64,000 bases of DNA from Latrodectus hesperus (taxonomy: Eukaryota > Arthropoda > Arachnida > Araneae > Theridiidae). Positions 1-11,456 of the stretch are shown one piece after another. The translations under genes were made by a program, and so were the position numbers. How positions within the stretch are numbered: position 1 is the first letter of the stretch; the number at the start of each line of letters is the position of its first letter. A model generated the notes under the pieces. The model was not told the DNA's origin and made no database searches. It saw only the letters and a list, made by a program, of their open reading frames with translations. The stretch is from the NCBI GenBank assembly GCA_037975125.1, contig CM075852.1, positions 20,698,025 through 20,762,024 of the forward strand, given 5' to 3'.

Positions 1-841
1 CCGAAAAAGCTTTCCTTTTATACATATTGTCAAATTTTGTACCGCGCAGAACAGCATACAATAGAAAGCTATGTATAGTAATAAGTAAATTTTTGCTATA
101 ATAATTTTGAGGATTTGTAAGTTTATCCAACATATTTGAAATAAACTATTATATAAGTATAAAACAAATTAAATATAAAAATAAGAATTAGTAATGCATA
201 TTAAAACTTAAAATATTTCATTGCAGATTTTTTTATTTCGTTAATTAAAATTATTAACAATATTTTTCAGGTAATCAAATTAAATTAGATTGTTTTACTG
301 AAAAAGGTAAAAAAAATACATAACTCTTGAATAATGTCTTTAAAATTCAGATTTTGCCATATGTAGGGCATACATTTCCAAATATTTATAAAATTAAAAA
401 AAATAATGAAAATAAATGTTGTATACTTTTATGCAAAAGGCTTTTTTCAAAAATAAAGAAACCACTATTTTTGAAGCAATTTTTTTTTTTTAACTGAATG
501 ACTATGTAAAATTTAAGAAATAAGTGAAAGAACGTTTCAACAAAACGAAGGACCTTAAATTTGTAAATTTTAAATTGAAAATATATATTGTCTCATTACA
601 CTTATTTTAAAGTTTATATAAAACTAACATTTTTCTATAAGAAAGCAAAAATTAAGTAAGTGTTCATATATGTTATAAGCATCCTTATGAAATTTTTATT
701 CAATTATATAACTTGTCATATAAAAAATATTAATGAAGAGTATGTATCTGAATTAAATTTTAATATACATAAGGCAACATTTTTATAAAATTCACATAAG
801 GAAAATTATTTTGATTATGTGATAGGGAATGTAATGTTTAC
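1..841. other. AT-rich non-coding DNA
   Basis: Very AT-rich sequence with short A/T runs. I see no convincing gene, repeat or transposon terminus here before the candidate exon that follows. Confidence 0.5.
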
Positions 842-944
842 CTGATGTAAATCTTTAGTTATGTCCATGACGATCCTGTAATTTAATTGAATAACATAAG
901 AAAGTATCCATCTATATTTGCGTTCTTTAACCGATAAAGTACAT
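842..944 (-). other. Candidate internal exon, product unknown
   Basis: On the minus strand a 103-base segment lies between a good acceptor (T-rich tract ending in TTTTTGTTTCAG) and a donor (CATCAG followed by GTAAAC). One frame is open throughout and gives about 34 residues, beginning CTLSVKERKYRW and ending DITKDLHQ. I do not recognise the peptide. No other exon of the same gene can be placed with confidence nearby. Seen: splice-like boundaries and an open frame. Inferred: that it is an exon at all. In DNA this AT-rich, such combinations can arise by chance. Confidence 0.25.
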
Positions 945-1358
945 CTGAAACAAAAATAAAATAAAAATTTTAGTTTAGTACATTGTTTTTTGATTGCTAC
1001 CAAATTAAAAATCCTTTTATGACAATATTATATAAATTGTAATTAGTACCTTCATATATATAATTTAATTTTTATTTATTTGTGTGTGTGCTCTTAAATT
1101 CTAGTAATGATTCCATTAATATTTATACTATACATATCTAGTTTTTTTGCGATTTCATTTACTTCATTTTCATGATGAATATAAGATCACCTACACTTTG
1201 AAAAAGAATAGAGAAAATTGCAATATAAATTCAAGATTTAATACCTATGCAATCAGTGTCAATCCGGGTGACCACATGTTTGAGTTGAAGTTATTGCGGA
1301 ATTGCATAAGGGAATGACTGCATTTCACTTGAATACAGAAAGAGTCTTACTTGATAAT

Positions 1359-1640
1359 GCCGCCCGCCCTGTCTAGTGGTCAGAGTCCCTGACTATGGAT
1401 AGGGACGTCCTGGGTTCGAATCCCAATTCGGGCATGGATGTACTATCTCTCTATATCTATCCTGTCTTTGTCCTTTCTGTGTATGAATGTGTTGTAAATG
1501 GTTGCCTACCCATTAACGGGTCCCTATGGCATGTGTGTACTGAAGAAGTCGTACTCCACACCAAAATATAGTTCCGTTGAAAAAGTGGATCAGCGCACCC
1601 CATATTGCCATTCTAGCTTGCGCACGACAACAACAACAAC
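1359..1640 (+). mobile_element. tRNA-headed SINE, family A
   Basis: About 280 bp. The head resembles a tRNA gene: an A-box-like TGTCTAGTGGTC near 1370 and a near-perfect B box (GGTTCGAATCC) near 1413, followed by TTCGGGCATGGATG. The body contains a CT-rich segment and a conserved block around CCTACCCATTAACGGG. The 3' end has a small hairpin region and then (AAC)n. Transcription would be by RNA polymerase III, and mobilisation by a partner LINE not seen here. No clear target-site duplication was found, although GAAAGAGT occurs on both sides at unequal distances. Family A recurs at 15845, 23544, 27312 (old), 35324 and 47782. Confidence 0.85.
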
Positions 1641-1858
1641 TGAAAGAGTGGTAGCATCAGGTTGTGTGAAATAATCAAAATTGCATTTCTTACTTTTCTT
1701 CCTCTCATTTACAGATGTTTCCTTCTTTTTTCATATCCTCCAAATATTACAGTTAGGAGATGAATAATGCGTATGGACTTCTTAATTTTTTCTTATCAGA
1801 TAAAATAAAGATAATAGATGGTTGTTTCTGGTAGCATGAGTAGACGAAATACTTCTTT

Positions 1859-2053
1859 TTATTTGGAAATACAATAACCACCTTCATTGCGTTCAAAAAA
1901 AGTCTCATGATTCGGTACTAGGACATAAGTAACTGTGCAATGTGGTATCGGCAGACTGCCCCTAATCCATGTTCTTTCTAAGAGGTCACTACCACCAAAG
2001 AAATCTAGCTTCATTCCAGTCTCTTTATATAAATCAAAATATATTTTTTTACT
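1859..2053 (-). pseudogene. Decayed coding fragment, 3' part, unrecognised
   Basis: The minus strand is open for 64 codons ending at a TAA at 1859-1861. The translation has a normal amino-acid balance, including MKLDFFGGSDLLERTW and IPHCTVTYVLVPNHE, and the segment is more GC-rich than its surroundings. There is no credible start codon and no family I can name. It lies downstream, on the same strand, of the open segment at 2236-2430, with stops and shifts between, so the two may be parts of one old gene or transposon protein. Splice acceptors are not obvious. It could still be a chance frame. Confidence 0.3.
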
Positions 2054-2235
2054 TCACACAGTGGATAGTCTAAGTTTATTTTAAAGTTTTTAAATACACG
2101 TAGCATAATTTGGATATTAGAACACCTTTTCAAGATAAGATGTAGTCACGTACAACAAAGAAAAAATCCTGGAAAATTCTCAAACATCTAATTTGTCAGA
2201 CGTTCCTGAAAAACCAGAAGCGCAGCATATGCATT

Positions 2236-2430
2236 TCATTGCTCAGAATGGTTGGAATTGAAATTAAAATGCTTCTCTCTGATAAGAGCTATCATAGGCT
2301 CAGATATCAATGTCGGAGAATTCAGTTTTTCTTGCATTGCAGCAGCAAAATTTCCTTTTTGAAATTGTATGGATGTAATATAAGGTTCGCTTACATGTTT
2401 CGCAATGTTTTGAACCAGCACTACAGCAAC
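2236..2430 (-). pseudogene. Decayed coding fragment, 5' part, unrecognised
   Basis: The minus strand is open from just after a TAG near 2450 to a TGA at about 2236, with a plausible protein composition (AVVLVQNIAKHVSEPYITS, then MIALIREKHFNF). Immediately upstream, in a different frame, the minus strand reads RWVFDNVKFETQYFLIMRTF (about 2455-2530) before another stop. This suggests a frameshifted and nonsense-mutated old coding sequence covering about 1859-2580. I do not recognise the protein. The overlapping plus-strand frame (2239-2586) is judged a shadow, because it is rich in the residues expected of random AT-rich DNA. Confidence 0.3.
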
Positions 2431-2794
2431 ATTTTTGTAAGGCTAGGCTCATCTAGTGGGTTATGGAATGTTCTCATTATGAGAAAGTACTGGGTTTCAA
2501 ACTTAACATTATCGAAGACCCACCGCATTCTCTATAAGCGGCTGGGGCACATTAAACAGATCATGGTTTTAATAACTTTCAAGTGAAATAGTGCTGAAAG
2601 TTGTGGCAGGCTACGTTTTTAAGGTCTCTTGCTTGCTTCCTGCATCTAAGTTATAAACATTCCTATATTATTACATCCGTATAACTGGTTGAGCTGAATT
2701 CTTGTCAAGGTGTAGAAAAAGATACCGGTACACATAAACAAGACTTTTAAGGTATAATTGTCTTCCCTATTTTTGCAGTTTCGTAATTACGTGT

Positions 2795-2841
2795 CCTCAA
2801 AATAAAAATTTATAATATCATCTGAAGTATTTTTAAAAAAT

Positions 2842-2912
<71 letters not shown>

Positions 2913-3406
2913 CACCTCATTAAAAAGGTAAACAAATATTGAAATGTATGACTGTATGACTTTCAATATTATACAAATAATATGTACGACTTAAATTATT
3001 TTTAAAAGAATGTAAGTAAAAAAAATGTTTCATGATTAAAAGTAATGAGGGTTCCAATTTTGCTTATGCAAATAAATTTTTGATGTATATAAAAAGTTAC
3101 TTTTCTTTAATAAAAAAATTTATTACTTAAGTAAAATGACACGTGCATTAACTAAGTAGCTTCTTGATTATAAGTATATCGTTGGTTTAAAACAAACTCA
3201 CATTTTATATAATACGCTGAATGCATTTGTTTCAGTATAATAATAAATGGAAACAAACATCATTTCAATAGATGCTAATTCGATGTATTGATTGTAAAAA
3301 ACATTTTGCATGCGTGTATCAAAAATAAATTTTATAAAAGAAAAATGTAGAAATGATACAATTTTTAAAAATACTTCAGATGATATTATAAATTTTTATT
3401 TTGAGG
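2795..3406. mobile_element. Possible MITE: 45-bp perfect terminal inverted repeats
   Basis: Bases 2795-2839 (starting CCTCAAAATAAAAATTTATA) are the exact reverse complement of 3362-3406. Between them lie a (TA)n array and about 450 bp of AT-rich DNA with no coding frame. A 45-bp perfect inverted repeat 520 bp apart is too long for chance, so this is either a small non-autonomous DNA transposon or a foldback structure. No flanking target-site duplication is obvious (ACGTGT on the left, TTATAT on the right), so the superfamily is not assigned. Confidence 0.5.
2844..2911. repeat. (TA)n microsatellite
   Basis: Uninterrupted TA dinucleotide array of about 68 bp inside the 45-bp inverted-repeat structure. 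It touches the left arm closely. Confidence 0.95.
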
Positions 3407-5999
3407 TTATATTTTTAAAGAAGTACAAAAATAATATCTGACACGTTTCAAAGAAACGAATACGGGAGCTGGATAAGAACCTGACACTTTTAAAATTTTA
3501 TTGTCATGTATGACAAGAAATTGTACATTTTGTAGACAGAAGATGCTCATTTCAAATGATTTATACGTTGAGCGTTCACCAAATACATTTTAAAGAACTG
3601 ACTACTTTAGCTGGAAAAATCTGTCATTTGTTATATTAACATCCATGCTTCAAAGAAATTTGATTTCAACTGTAAGAAACTAGAACTGTAGGAATAAATC
3701 AAAAGGAGATGTAGGCCCATTAATAATTTTAAGAAATTTATTTCACACAATTTCTCTTAGTGTTATACACTGCTTTATTAATTTAATATTAAAAAAAATA
3801 ATAAAAAGAATTATTTTAATAAATACTTAAGTAAATATTAAAAAACTATTGGCATCAATAAACTTTATAATTATTTGACTCATACAATATAATATTCTTA
3901 ACCAGTTTTATTTGAAATAATTGTAGAGAATTGACATAACTGTTTTAATCAGTACCTAATATAGTACGCGAAATAGTATAATTGCTGCTGATGCAATTTT
4001 ATTTCTTTCATTTAATATATTATATATCATTATATTTTTAAAGCTTATTTTTTAAAATTATTATAACTGAAATTCATATCCCTAACTACAACATGTGAGT
4101 TAATGAATGGCCACACTTTATAGCATCTTGGAATGTATGTCTTGAGAAATTTAAGGGATTATATTTTTGTAGCATATTAAAGTTTTCAAAACATATTTTT
4201 TGTTTTACGCAAAAAGTAACATTTAATTTAAGGTGTTATATAGAATATAATGTAATATAAATTCTAGTAACGTTGAAAGAACATTTTCATTTCCATGGCT
4301 ATTTCATAACTGCATAATATATCTTTCAGGTAAATTTCAAAATCACAAAACAAAAATAAGTTTCAAAATCATATCTCTCCATTATTTTATCATTCACTGC
4401 TAGATAAAATAATGGAAGAGTCAAGTCAAAACGACAATAAATCTCATTTTCAAATGTTATATTTTACGAAGGAAACAGTTTAATCATTATTATTATTTTG
4501 TAAATAAAAGCAATTTATTTTTAACTTATTTCATACTTAAAATTATGTTTAATATTATAAAACATGGGTTATTAATCTAACCATTCCGCTTACAAAATTT
4601 TTGAAATGTTAAGATACATTTAAATATGGTTAAGGCATAATGCAAATAATTCACACACACGTATGATGGTTCTTGCACATTTGAGAGCACACCGAGAAAT
4701 GTGTTAGACATTCAAAAAATGTTTACTATTCTCTGAATTCTCAATATAAGAATTCGTTTTTACTTAATGTTATTCAAGCACGTAAGCACCTTGTAAATTT
4801 TGGTTTAAATTACTGCATTTTCCATTAACGGGAACTTTAGCAGCATAATTAAATTATGTTGAAGTATTAAAATAAAAGAGCTAATGTAATTCTCACATGT
4901 TCATAAAAACAAATAATTTAATTAAAAAAATCTATGTGACAAACAATATATTTCAACAATTATATGAAATGTATAAATTTTAATTTAATTCCTTAAATTA
5001 TGTAATGGAATAATATGATTATTTTATTTTTATTATTTAATTAATAATAATGAGAAAAACTTCAATAAAAATACTATACACTTTGGCATAATGATGTTTT
5101 AACATGATAAAAATGGTTTAATAATAAATTTCTAATACAGAAGCTTTTCAAATGTTCATATAAAATATAAAATGTTTAAAATGTATAATTATAATCAATT
5201 ATAAAAATTGAACTGATATATATTATTACATTATATTCGATAAAGGATGCTTATGTCAACTAAAATATTACATTCATTTTGTAATAGTAGAATGTAGTTT
5301 TAATGCAAATATTTTTCACAACTATATACTTTAATTTATGATTAGAACAAAAGTATTCATCAAATATATTTTCCCTTTAATTTAAACTATAATGAAATTA
5401 CTCAATTGTATATGTTTGAAAATATCTAATACAAATATTTTACTATTTTATATTAAAAATTTGGAATCATTTTGTATTTCATATATTATTCTTGATATGT
5501 AACAAGCTAACATTAAGATTTCTCTAATGAAACAATTAACTAAACTATATTTATATTTTTCATTCATTTCTAATAAGCCAAATCATTGGAAATAAACTTA
5601 TATAACACTTGCTTATATAATATGTTAAATATACATATTTGGTTTATTTTGCAGGAAATGTATAGTAAATGTCCACATTGTGAATAATTTTGACTTAAAA
5701 TAGCACAGAAACATATACATACATTTTGAAGTGATTAATAAAAAAGTTTTCTTCTTCAAAACATGTGAAAATTAAAGAGACACACTGAAAAATATTATCA
5801 CTGATGAAAATTTTAGTCCCATGAATATTACTTATTAGCATAAGCAAAACAGGATTTGAATTTTGAAGTTTATTTAAAATATGAAATCAAACTAAAAATG
5901 GAAATTTGTCACACACGATAAACGCAGGGCAAAAAGTAGGTAAAATTTTAGCAATGAAAATAGAGGAAAATAATAGAAAGTAATTTACTACTACTGTTT
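3407..5999. other. AT-rich non-coding DNA
   Basis: About 2.6 kb with no convincing coding frame or transposon end. A short perfect hairpin occurs at 4378-4416 (14-bp stem, 11-base loop). A short acceptor-like site followed by a 10-codon frame ending in a stop is at 5640-5687 (peptide EMYSKCPHCE), but it is too small to call. Confidence 0.5.
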
Positions 6000-6382
6000 G
6001 AGCTCCAGTGGCTCAGTAGCTTCACACCGCTTTCCGTAAGCTCAACAAAGTGATGCTTCATTTGCCGTGGGCAGTGGTTGGGAGTGTGACCACGGTGTAC
6101 TTTCCTTCACTGGGTTGCTGGAACTCCGTGGGTTGGGGACATGTCCACGTTAATATATGACGTCCAAAGTCCTTCAGCTGGTGTGGCGTGGATATGGAGA
6201 GGAGGGTGCCAGCTCAGGTGTGGCCTCGTCACCTGACGGTGGTTCAAAATTACGAGGCACCTTTAAAAGAGCAAAGTCATACTTTCACATTTGTGGTGTT
6301 CTCATCCAAACGAAAGATGCTCTCTATTGACTTAATTCGCACAGCGAGCTTGGCTTGTCCAAGTTTAGTAAGCAACAACAAC
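6000..6382 (+). mobile_element. SINE-like element, family B
   Basis: A GC-richer block of about 380 bp in AT-rich surroundings, ending in a (AAC)n tail like family A but with an unrelated body. The 5' part has an A-box-like GTGGCTCAGTAGC, and GGTTCAAAATTAC near 6241 resembles a B box. The last ~110 bp (from GAGCAAAGTCATACTTTCAC near 6270) are also found as the 3' half of the element at 7600. Possible imperfect duplications flank it (ACTACTGTTTG and ACTACTTG). A 75-residue frame across it (6188-6415) is not a gene. Confidence 0.6.
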
Positions 6383-7013
6383 ACTACTTGTATATCGTAT
6401 TTGCAATTTTGTTAAAAATGCACTGTACAAAGGAAAGTGTTCCGACGTTTTACCTTTCAATTTCTTAAAACCTAACTTATATGAGCTCAAATTAATGAAT
6501 GCAAATTTTAATTATAATCAGTTTTCTCAAATAATTTCCAGAATTTTCAACATTCATAAAATTCTTCGTGCATTTTTCATGTATTTTGGCTTTTATATTT
6601 CGCACTTTTTACATGTTAAATGACAGATCTTAACAATACTGTCTCGTGGTTTTCATTATATCATAATTATTTTCTTCCATATACCGAACTATTCACGGTG
6701 CTAAGCTATTATTACTCTTTGAACATTGTGTTTGTCCTGGGAATTTCGTACTGCTGAATTTCCATATCTTCATTGATTGTAATTTTGGGTTAATCCATAA
6801 TTTTGTTAAACGCATTAGGCATTCAATTCCAGCATGGAACTTTTTTGATGAATTATTATAAATTTGTCAAAGAAGAATTTTATCATTGGAAGTTTCAGGT
6901 AAAAAACATTTATATGATTTAATGATTGATATGATTAACATTGATATGATTTATTATATGATTTAAAATAGATATAATGTAAAAAAAATTATTTAAAAAA
7001 TAAATTTGTGTAA

Positions 7014-7217
7014 TTATTATCGCAAGAAAAGAAATACCAAATAAAGAGCATCCTAAATAGTTCTAAATTCGCAAATAAACCAGCTGAAAAGAGACTATTT
7101 AGGCGTTTGAAACTCTCAACAGCTCCAAACAATGCTCGAGGGTGCTTTCTAAGTTGGCAGCTCACTTCTAATTTCTCTCAAGTTGAGAGGATATTGCAGC
7201 TGAATTACCGGAAATGA
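7014..7217 (+). other. Open frame without a start, doubtful
   Basis: Plus-strand frame open for 67 codons, lacking methionine, in a local GC-richer patch (about 7080-7250). It includes KPAEKRLFRRLKLSTAPNN and ends in FSQVERILQLNYRK followed by TGA. I do not recognise it. It may be an old exon or coding relic, or chance. Confidence 0.15.
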
Positions 7218-7587
7218 AAGTCTGCAGTACGGATTTGAGAACAAATGGTCTGATAATGCGAAATATTAGAAATCCGCATTTTTTCTAAAGAAACAATTGT
7301 TAAATAAACGTTGTGTGGCTGAGAGAATATATATGCACTGTTAACAGTGTAACAAAAGACTTTGTTTTTCATAATTTTCTCGAATAGAGTTTCTTATAAT
7401 ACATTTTACTTGAGTTTAAAATAATTCTCGGAATCAAAACATTTGAAGAAATAACTTAATTTATACCGAAAAAACATTCAGTGCATATATATAAAAATAT
7501 GTGCGATTAGTATATTATGTAATCTTTTTTCATCAAAAAATGAAATTAAAAATAATATGATAAAAAACTAAATCATATAAATAATTT

Positions 7588-7599
7588 ATATTACTGTAT
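7588..7599 (+). repeat. Target-site duplication, left copy
   Basis: ATATTACTGTAT, repeated exactly at 7914-7925. The pair brackets the chimeric SINE precisely and shows it was inserted as a single unit. Confidence 0.9.
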
Positions 7600-7913
7600 G
7601 CCGCCCAACTTGTCTAGAGGTCATCGTGCCTGACTGCGGATAAGGAGGTACTGGGTTCGAATCCCGGTTCGGGCATGGATGTACTTTCTCTCTCTATCTA
7701 TCCTGTCTTTGTTCCTTCCATGTATGAATGAGGTGTGAATGGTTGCCTACCCTATAAACGAGTTCCTATGGCATGTGTGTAGAGCAAAGTCATACTTTCA
7801 CCTTCATGGTGCTCTGATTAAAACGAAAGACGCTCCCAGTTGGCTTAAATTCGCATAGCCAAGGCTTAGCGAGCTTGGCTTGTCCAAGTGTCATTGGTAA
7901 CAACAACAACAAC
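7600..7913 (+). mobile_element. Chimeric SINE (family A head, family B tail)
   Basis: The first ~181 bp match family A: tRNA-like head with A box and B box (GGGTTCGAATCCC), the TTCGGGCATGGATG motif, the CT-rich segment, and CCTATAAACG through GCATGTGTGT. At about 7780 the sequence switches to the 3' part of the family B element at 6270-6382 (GAGCAAAGTCATACTTTCAC onward, then CGAGCTTGGCTTGTCCAAGT) and ends in (AAC)n. Perfect 12-bp target duplications sit at both ends, so the chimera moved as one RNA. The likely origin is template switching during reverse transcription. Confidence 0.85.
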
Positions 7914-7925
7914 ATATTACTGTAT
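7914..7925 (+). repeat. Target-site duplication, right copy
   Basis: ATATTACTGTAT, identical to 7588-7599, placed directly after the (AAC)n tail. Confidence 0.9.
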
Positions 7926-8071
7926 TTATTTGTGTGCATAAAATTACTATAAAAACTGAAATAAACAAGTATTAATGCAATGAACACGAAAATAAGTGTT
8001 TTATATTAACTATAATGCCGTTGACTGAGTACAATATCAAAATAAAGAAAATAATCAAGGAAAATTATTTT

Positions 8072-8413
8072 TTAACTGCCAGCAACAATTACAATTGCAT
8101 TTTGTATCGAATATTCTATCATCTGATAACTATCCCGAATTATCGACATTTCTAACTCAATACATTCTTGAAGTATTTTTCTGACGTAGAAAACCGTTTT
8201 CAGGCTCACATAGGAATAAACCTGAAAATTTCTGGCATATTTGTCGTGATATATCTTCACATGCAGGATACGGACGCTGACTGATACATCAATAGACCAA
8301 TAGCGTCTTCTACCACGCCTGGGATTTTCCAAACTAAGATCAACCATTTGGACATTCATCATCATTGGAAACAACTCCGTTTTCGGAAAATTTAAGTTCA
8401 AGCAATAATTCAA
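8072..8413 (-). other. 113-codon open frame, unrecognised
   Basis: An ATG-initiated frame of 113 codons on the minus strand in a slightly GC-richer patch. It has no signal peptide and no membrane segment. A basic stretch (NPRRGRRRYW) lies near residue 30. A possible donor (TTTTCAG then GTTTAT) falls inside the frame. I know of no family match. Random frames of this length are expected occasionally in a 64-kb AT-rich window, so coding status is open. Confidence 0.2.
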
Positions 8414-9578
8414 TTTTCAATTTAAGCCATTTACCATTTTCTAAAAGAAATATAATCTTCAATAAATATCTTAATTTTAACTCAATTTATTTCCACATGA
8501 ATTACATTTCATTAGTAAATCGAGTTTTAATTAATTTCAAAATAATATTCTTTCAAACATATTCACTATGTATTCTCAGCACTTACTTCCCTTCAAGCAT
8601 AATTTAATCTAAGTTTATGGTTCATTTGAATAACAGCCATACTATAAATTCTCTGGAAATTGAAAGATGAATATGTTTGCTTTTTATTTATTACATTTGT
8701 AATATTACGTACTTTGTTCATAGAAATATTGAATTTGATATTGTAAAATATGTCAATAAGAAATAGAGATGCTGTAATCACTCTTTCAAAACCAATACTC
8801 GTCTAATTACCAAAGTTTCGTTCATTTTATCAACATCCTAATGAGATATAACAATTTTAAACACAAAAACTGTTTGAATATTTTCTTAAGATATATAAAA
8901 ACACTTTCCTAAAGTTCCTTCCTTAATAACGCTATCCCCATTATTTAGTGGAACATTTTCATACCCAGAATCGCTGTCAATTATATAAGGGCAAATGTGA
9001 GCCCATGACATATAGTTTAATTCAGACTTAATGTTTTGAAAAGAAAACAAAAATCAAGAGTGAGAAAATATAAAAGTGTCTTCGATCAATTCATTTACTA
9101 CATGTCAAAGAATTTGATATTCCAATTCAAAATGAGCACTTTGAAATATATTTTAGTGTATTTTTGAATAAATATATTAATTCGTTTTGGTGTTGAATAG
9201 AAGATTTTTGCTTTCTTAAGATCGATGAAAGGGTAACTGAGAATAGTTATAAGTTATGAATATAATTAATTATATAAGAAATTAGTTCAGTATTTTTTAT
9301 ATATGTAGTTGATTAAAAATATCAAAACCAAGCATAAATATTGCTTATTTCTAAGCTAGTTTTACTCATAGATTTATAAAAGAAAATAATTTTACTATAA
9401 TGTGGTGTCAACAACATTTATTTATTAAGTAATTTGAAACGTAGCTCAAAATGTAAAACAACTGTATACCTGTTCATTTTCTGTGCCCAGTTCTCAAGCA
9501 ATTTTCCGTCCTCATCTCATAAATGGATACTGAATATTTTTTCTGGAACAAAAAACTCATTAAATATATAAGCTCATG

Positions 9579-9580
<2 letters not shown>

Positions 9581-9669
<89 letters not shown>
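9581..9669. repeat. (TA)n microsatellite
   Basis: Uninterrupted TA array of about 88 bp. Confidence 0.95.
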
Positions 9670-9670
<1 letters not shown>

Positions 9671-9940
9671 CCTAATATTTACCTATTTATTTATTTAAAT
9701 TTAATTTATTTTTGATTTGAATTGATTTATTAGATTTAGTACAAACAAGAAAAACAATTACGTTTTAAAATCTTTGACTGAGCATTTTCTAATATTGCTT
9801 ATGTGTGACATAGTTTAAATTTAAAAAATCAGTACATTTATGAATTTTTAACAAGCTATAATTAAGGAAACTTTTTTAAGGCCAAATTTTCCAGTTAGGC
9901 AATTTATGTTTACATAGTTTACATGTTAGTGTTCTATTAA

Positions 9941-11456
9941 ACACATTCGTGTCCATAAATTAAGGATAACGCAAGTTCAGGCAAAGAAAGAGACAGAAGC
10001 AAAACAAATGACTTATATGTAAAGTCTATTTATTAAACAAAAGTTAAAGGGCAAAAAAGATGCTATATGTTTCACGTCATTAATAAAAATTAAAATATTT
10101 ATTCCCTGGAACAAATCTTAAAAATAACCTATTTACAAAAATCAATATAACATGGTTGGTATGATGGTAATACATAGTACGCACCCCAGACAATGCAATA
10201 CAGGCCGTACAACTCCTAGCCATGATGAGTATAAAATTATCTGATATTAGGGAATATTACACCACTCACATCAACCAATGCTCTCCGAAGTTCTGGTAGA
10301 CATGTGGCAGGGGGTTGACGGGCAGAAATTCATCGGCCAAGCATGTCCCACACATGCTCTATTAGATTCAAGTTCGGTGAGTATGCTGGCCACTCCATAC
10401 GGGTGATATTCTCTGATTGAAGGCATTCGTCTACAATGTTTGCATGGTGAGGACGGGATTATCATTCATGAACAAAAATTCTGCACTCATGGCGCCCCAA
10501 AACGAATGTACATGTTATTCCAGAATGACATCCCCATAGATGTGGCCTGAGATGTTTACATTCTGAAAATGGAGGTTAGTTCTGGTACCCAGAATAATTC
10601 TTCCCAAACGAGCAATCCTGCACCACCGTGACGGTGTCGTTCAATGGTATTCTCTTGGTGGTAACGGGTACTTAGCCCTCTCCATATGAAAGTCCAGCGA
10701 GAATCAGACTGAAAGCGAAACCTGGACTCGTTGGAAAACATCACACAATAACCACTGTTGCGGTGTCCACAATTCATGTCTCTACTCCAGGATAACTGAA
10801 GCCAACAGTGAGTTTCGGTAATTGGAACACATCTGACAGGCCTACGAGCATATAGACCAATGAGCCCAAAGCGTCTGTACACGGTCTACCTTGAAACTGT
10901 TGTACCGGTAGCTGAAGATAGCTGATGAGACAGGTCTGATGTTGTTCTCCGTCTGTCTTTTTTTTTTTTTTTTTGGTTGTAACAGTGAAATACCGGTCCT
11001 CATTCGATGTTGTAACTCGGTGGCGACCTGTGGTGTAACGTCTACGCACATTACCATCACCGTGGAACCATTGCAAAAGTCTGGAGATGACACTCAGGTG
11101 GATTGGAAGTTCCTCGGATACTTCCAGCTGGTTATGTTCACATTCCAGACGACCGATAATTCTGCCACGTAAAACATCCTAATCCTAATGCTTCCTTTTT
11201 TATATAACTATGCGGGTATTGCACTGAAAAGCTTTTAATGCACTTGTGAACAATTTTACTTTTTTGCAACCCTTCCTTACATATCCCTCTCGTACACTCT
11301 CGTCATTGTGACGTACTATCGGCGCTAGCTGGTGGTTTCTTGTAATTTGCAAATTATTCTTCAAGATTTGTGTGATAGTTCTACATGATAATTTTTTATT
11401 TTAGAGTTCAATTTCTGTGTGATTCTGAATTATCTTTAATTTATGGACATGAGTGT
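9941..11456 (-). mobile_element. Decayed Tc1-like transposon
   Basis: Short terminal inverted repeats are visible. The left end reads GTCCATAAATTAAGGATAA from 9951, and the right end is its reverse complement with one change (ATCTTTAATTTATGGAC around 11432-11449), with further partial matches outside them. A transposase relic fills the interior on the minus strand. The element is about 1.5 kb, a usual size for Tc1. The TA duplication is no longer clear at the ends. Confidence 0.8.
10271..11093 (-). pseudogene. Tc1-like transposase, broken
   Basis: Fragments in several minus-strand frames align in order with a Tc1-type DD34E transposase. The N-terminal part lies near 10840-11090 (TGRHRVTTSNEDRYF), the central part at 10556-10882 (CVMFSNESRFRF, then STRYHQENTIERHRHGGAG), and the C-terminal part near 10271-10465 (EWPAYSPNLNLIEHVWDML). 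The first catalytic aspartate, normally in the S/T-D-E-S motif, reads asparagine (SNES, codon at 10730-10732). The second aspartate (FMNDN) and the final glutamate (LNLIEH) remain. Frameshifts, stops and a 16+ base homopolymer near 10960 make it non-functional. Confidence 0.85.

Noticed and set aside
1359..1435. Functional tRNA gene (A and B box, tRNA-like fold)
   Set aside because: The head is part of a repeated SINE with a 200-bp body and (AAC)n tail, and I could not draw a clean cloverleaf with an acceptor stem.
4378..4416. 14-bp perfect hairpin as a possible microRNA or terminator
   Set aside because: Stem too short for a microRNA precursor, and no gene precedes it.
5640..5687. Terminal exon ending KCPHCE
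   Set aside because: Good acceptor but only ten codons; too little to support.
6789..6900. Plus-strand open segment ending in a CAG/GTAAAA donor
   Set aside because: No acceptor and only about 35 codons; similar patterns are common in AT-rich DNA.
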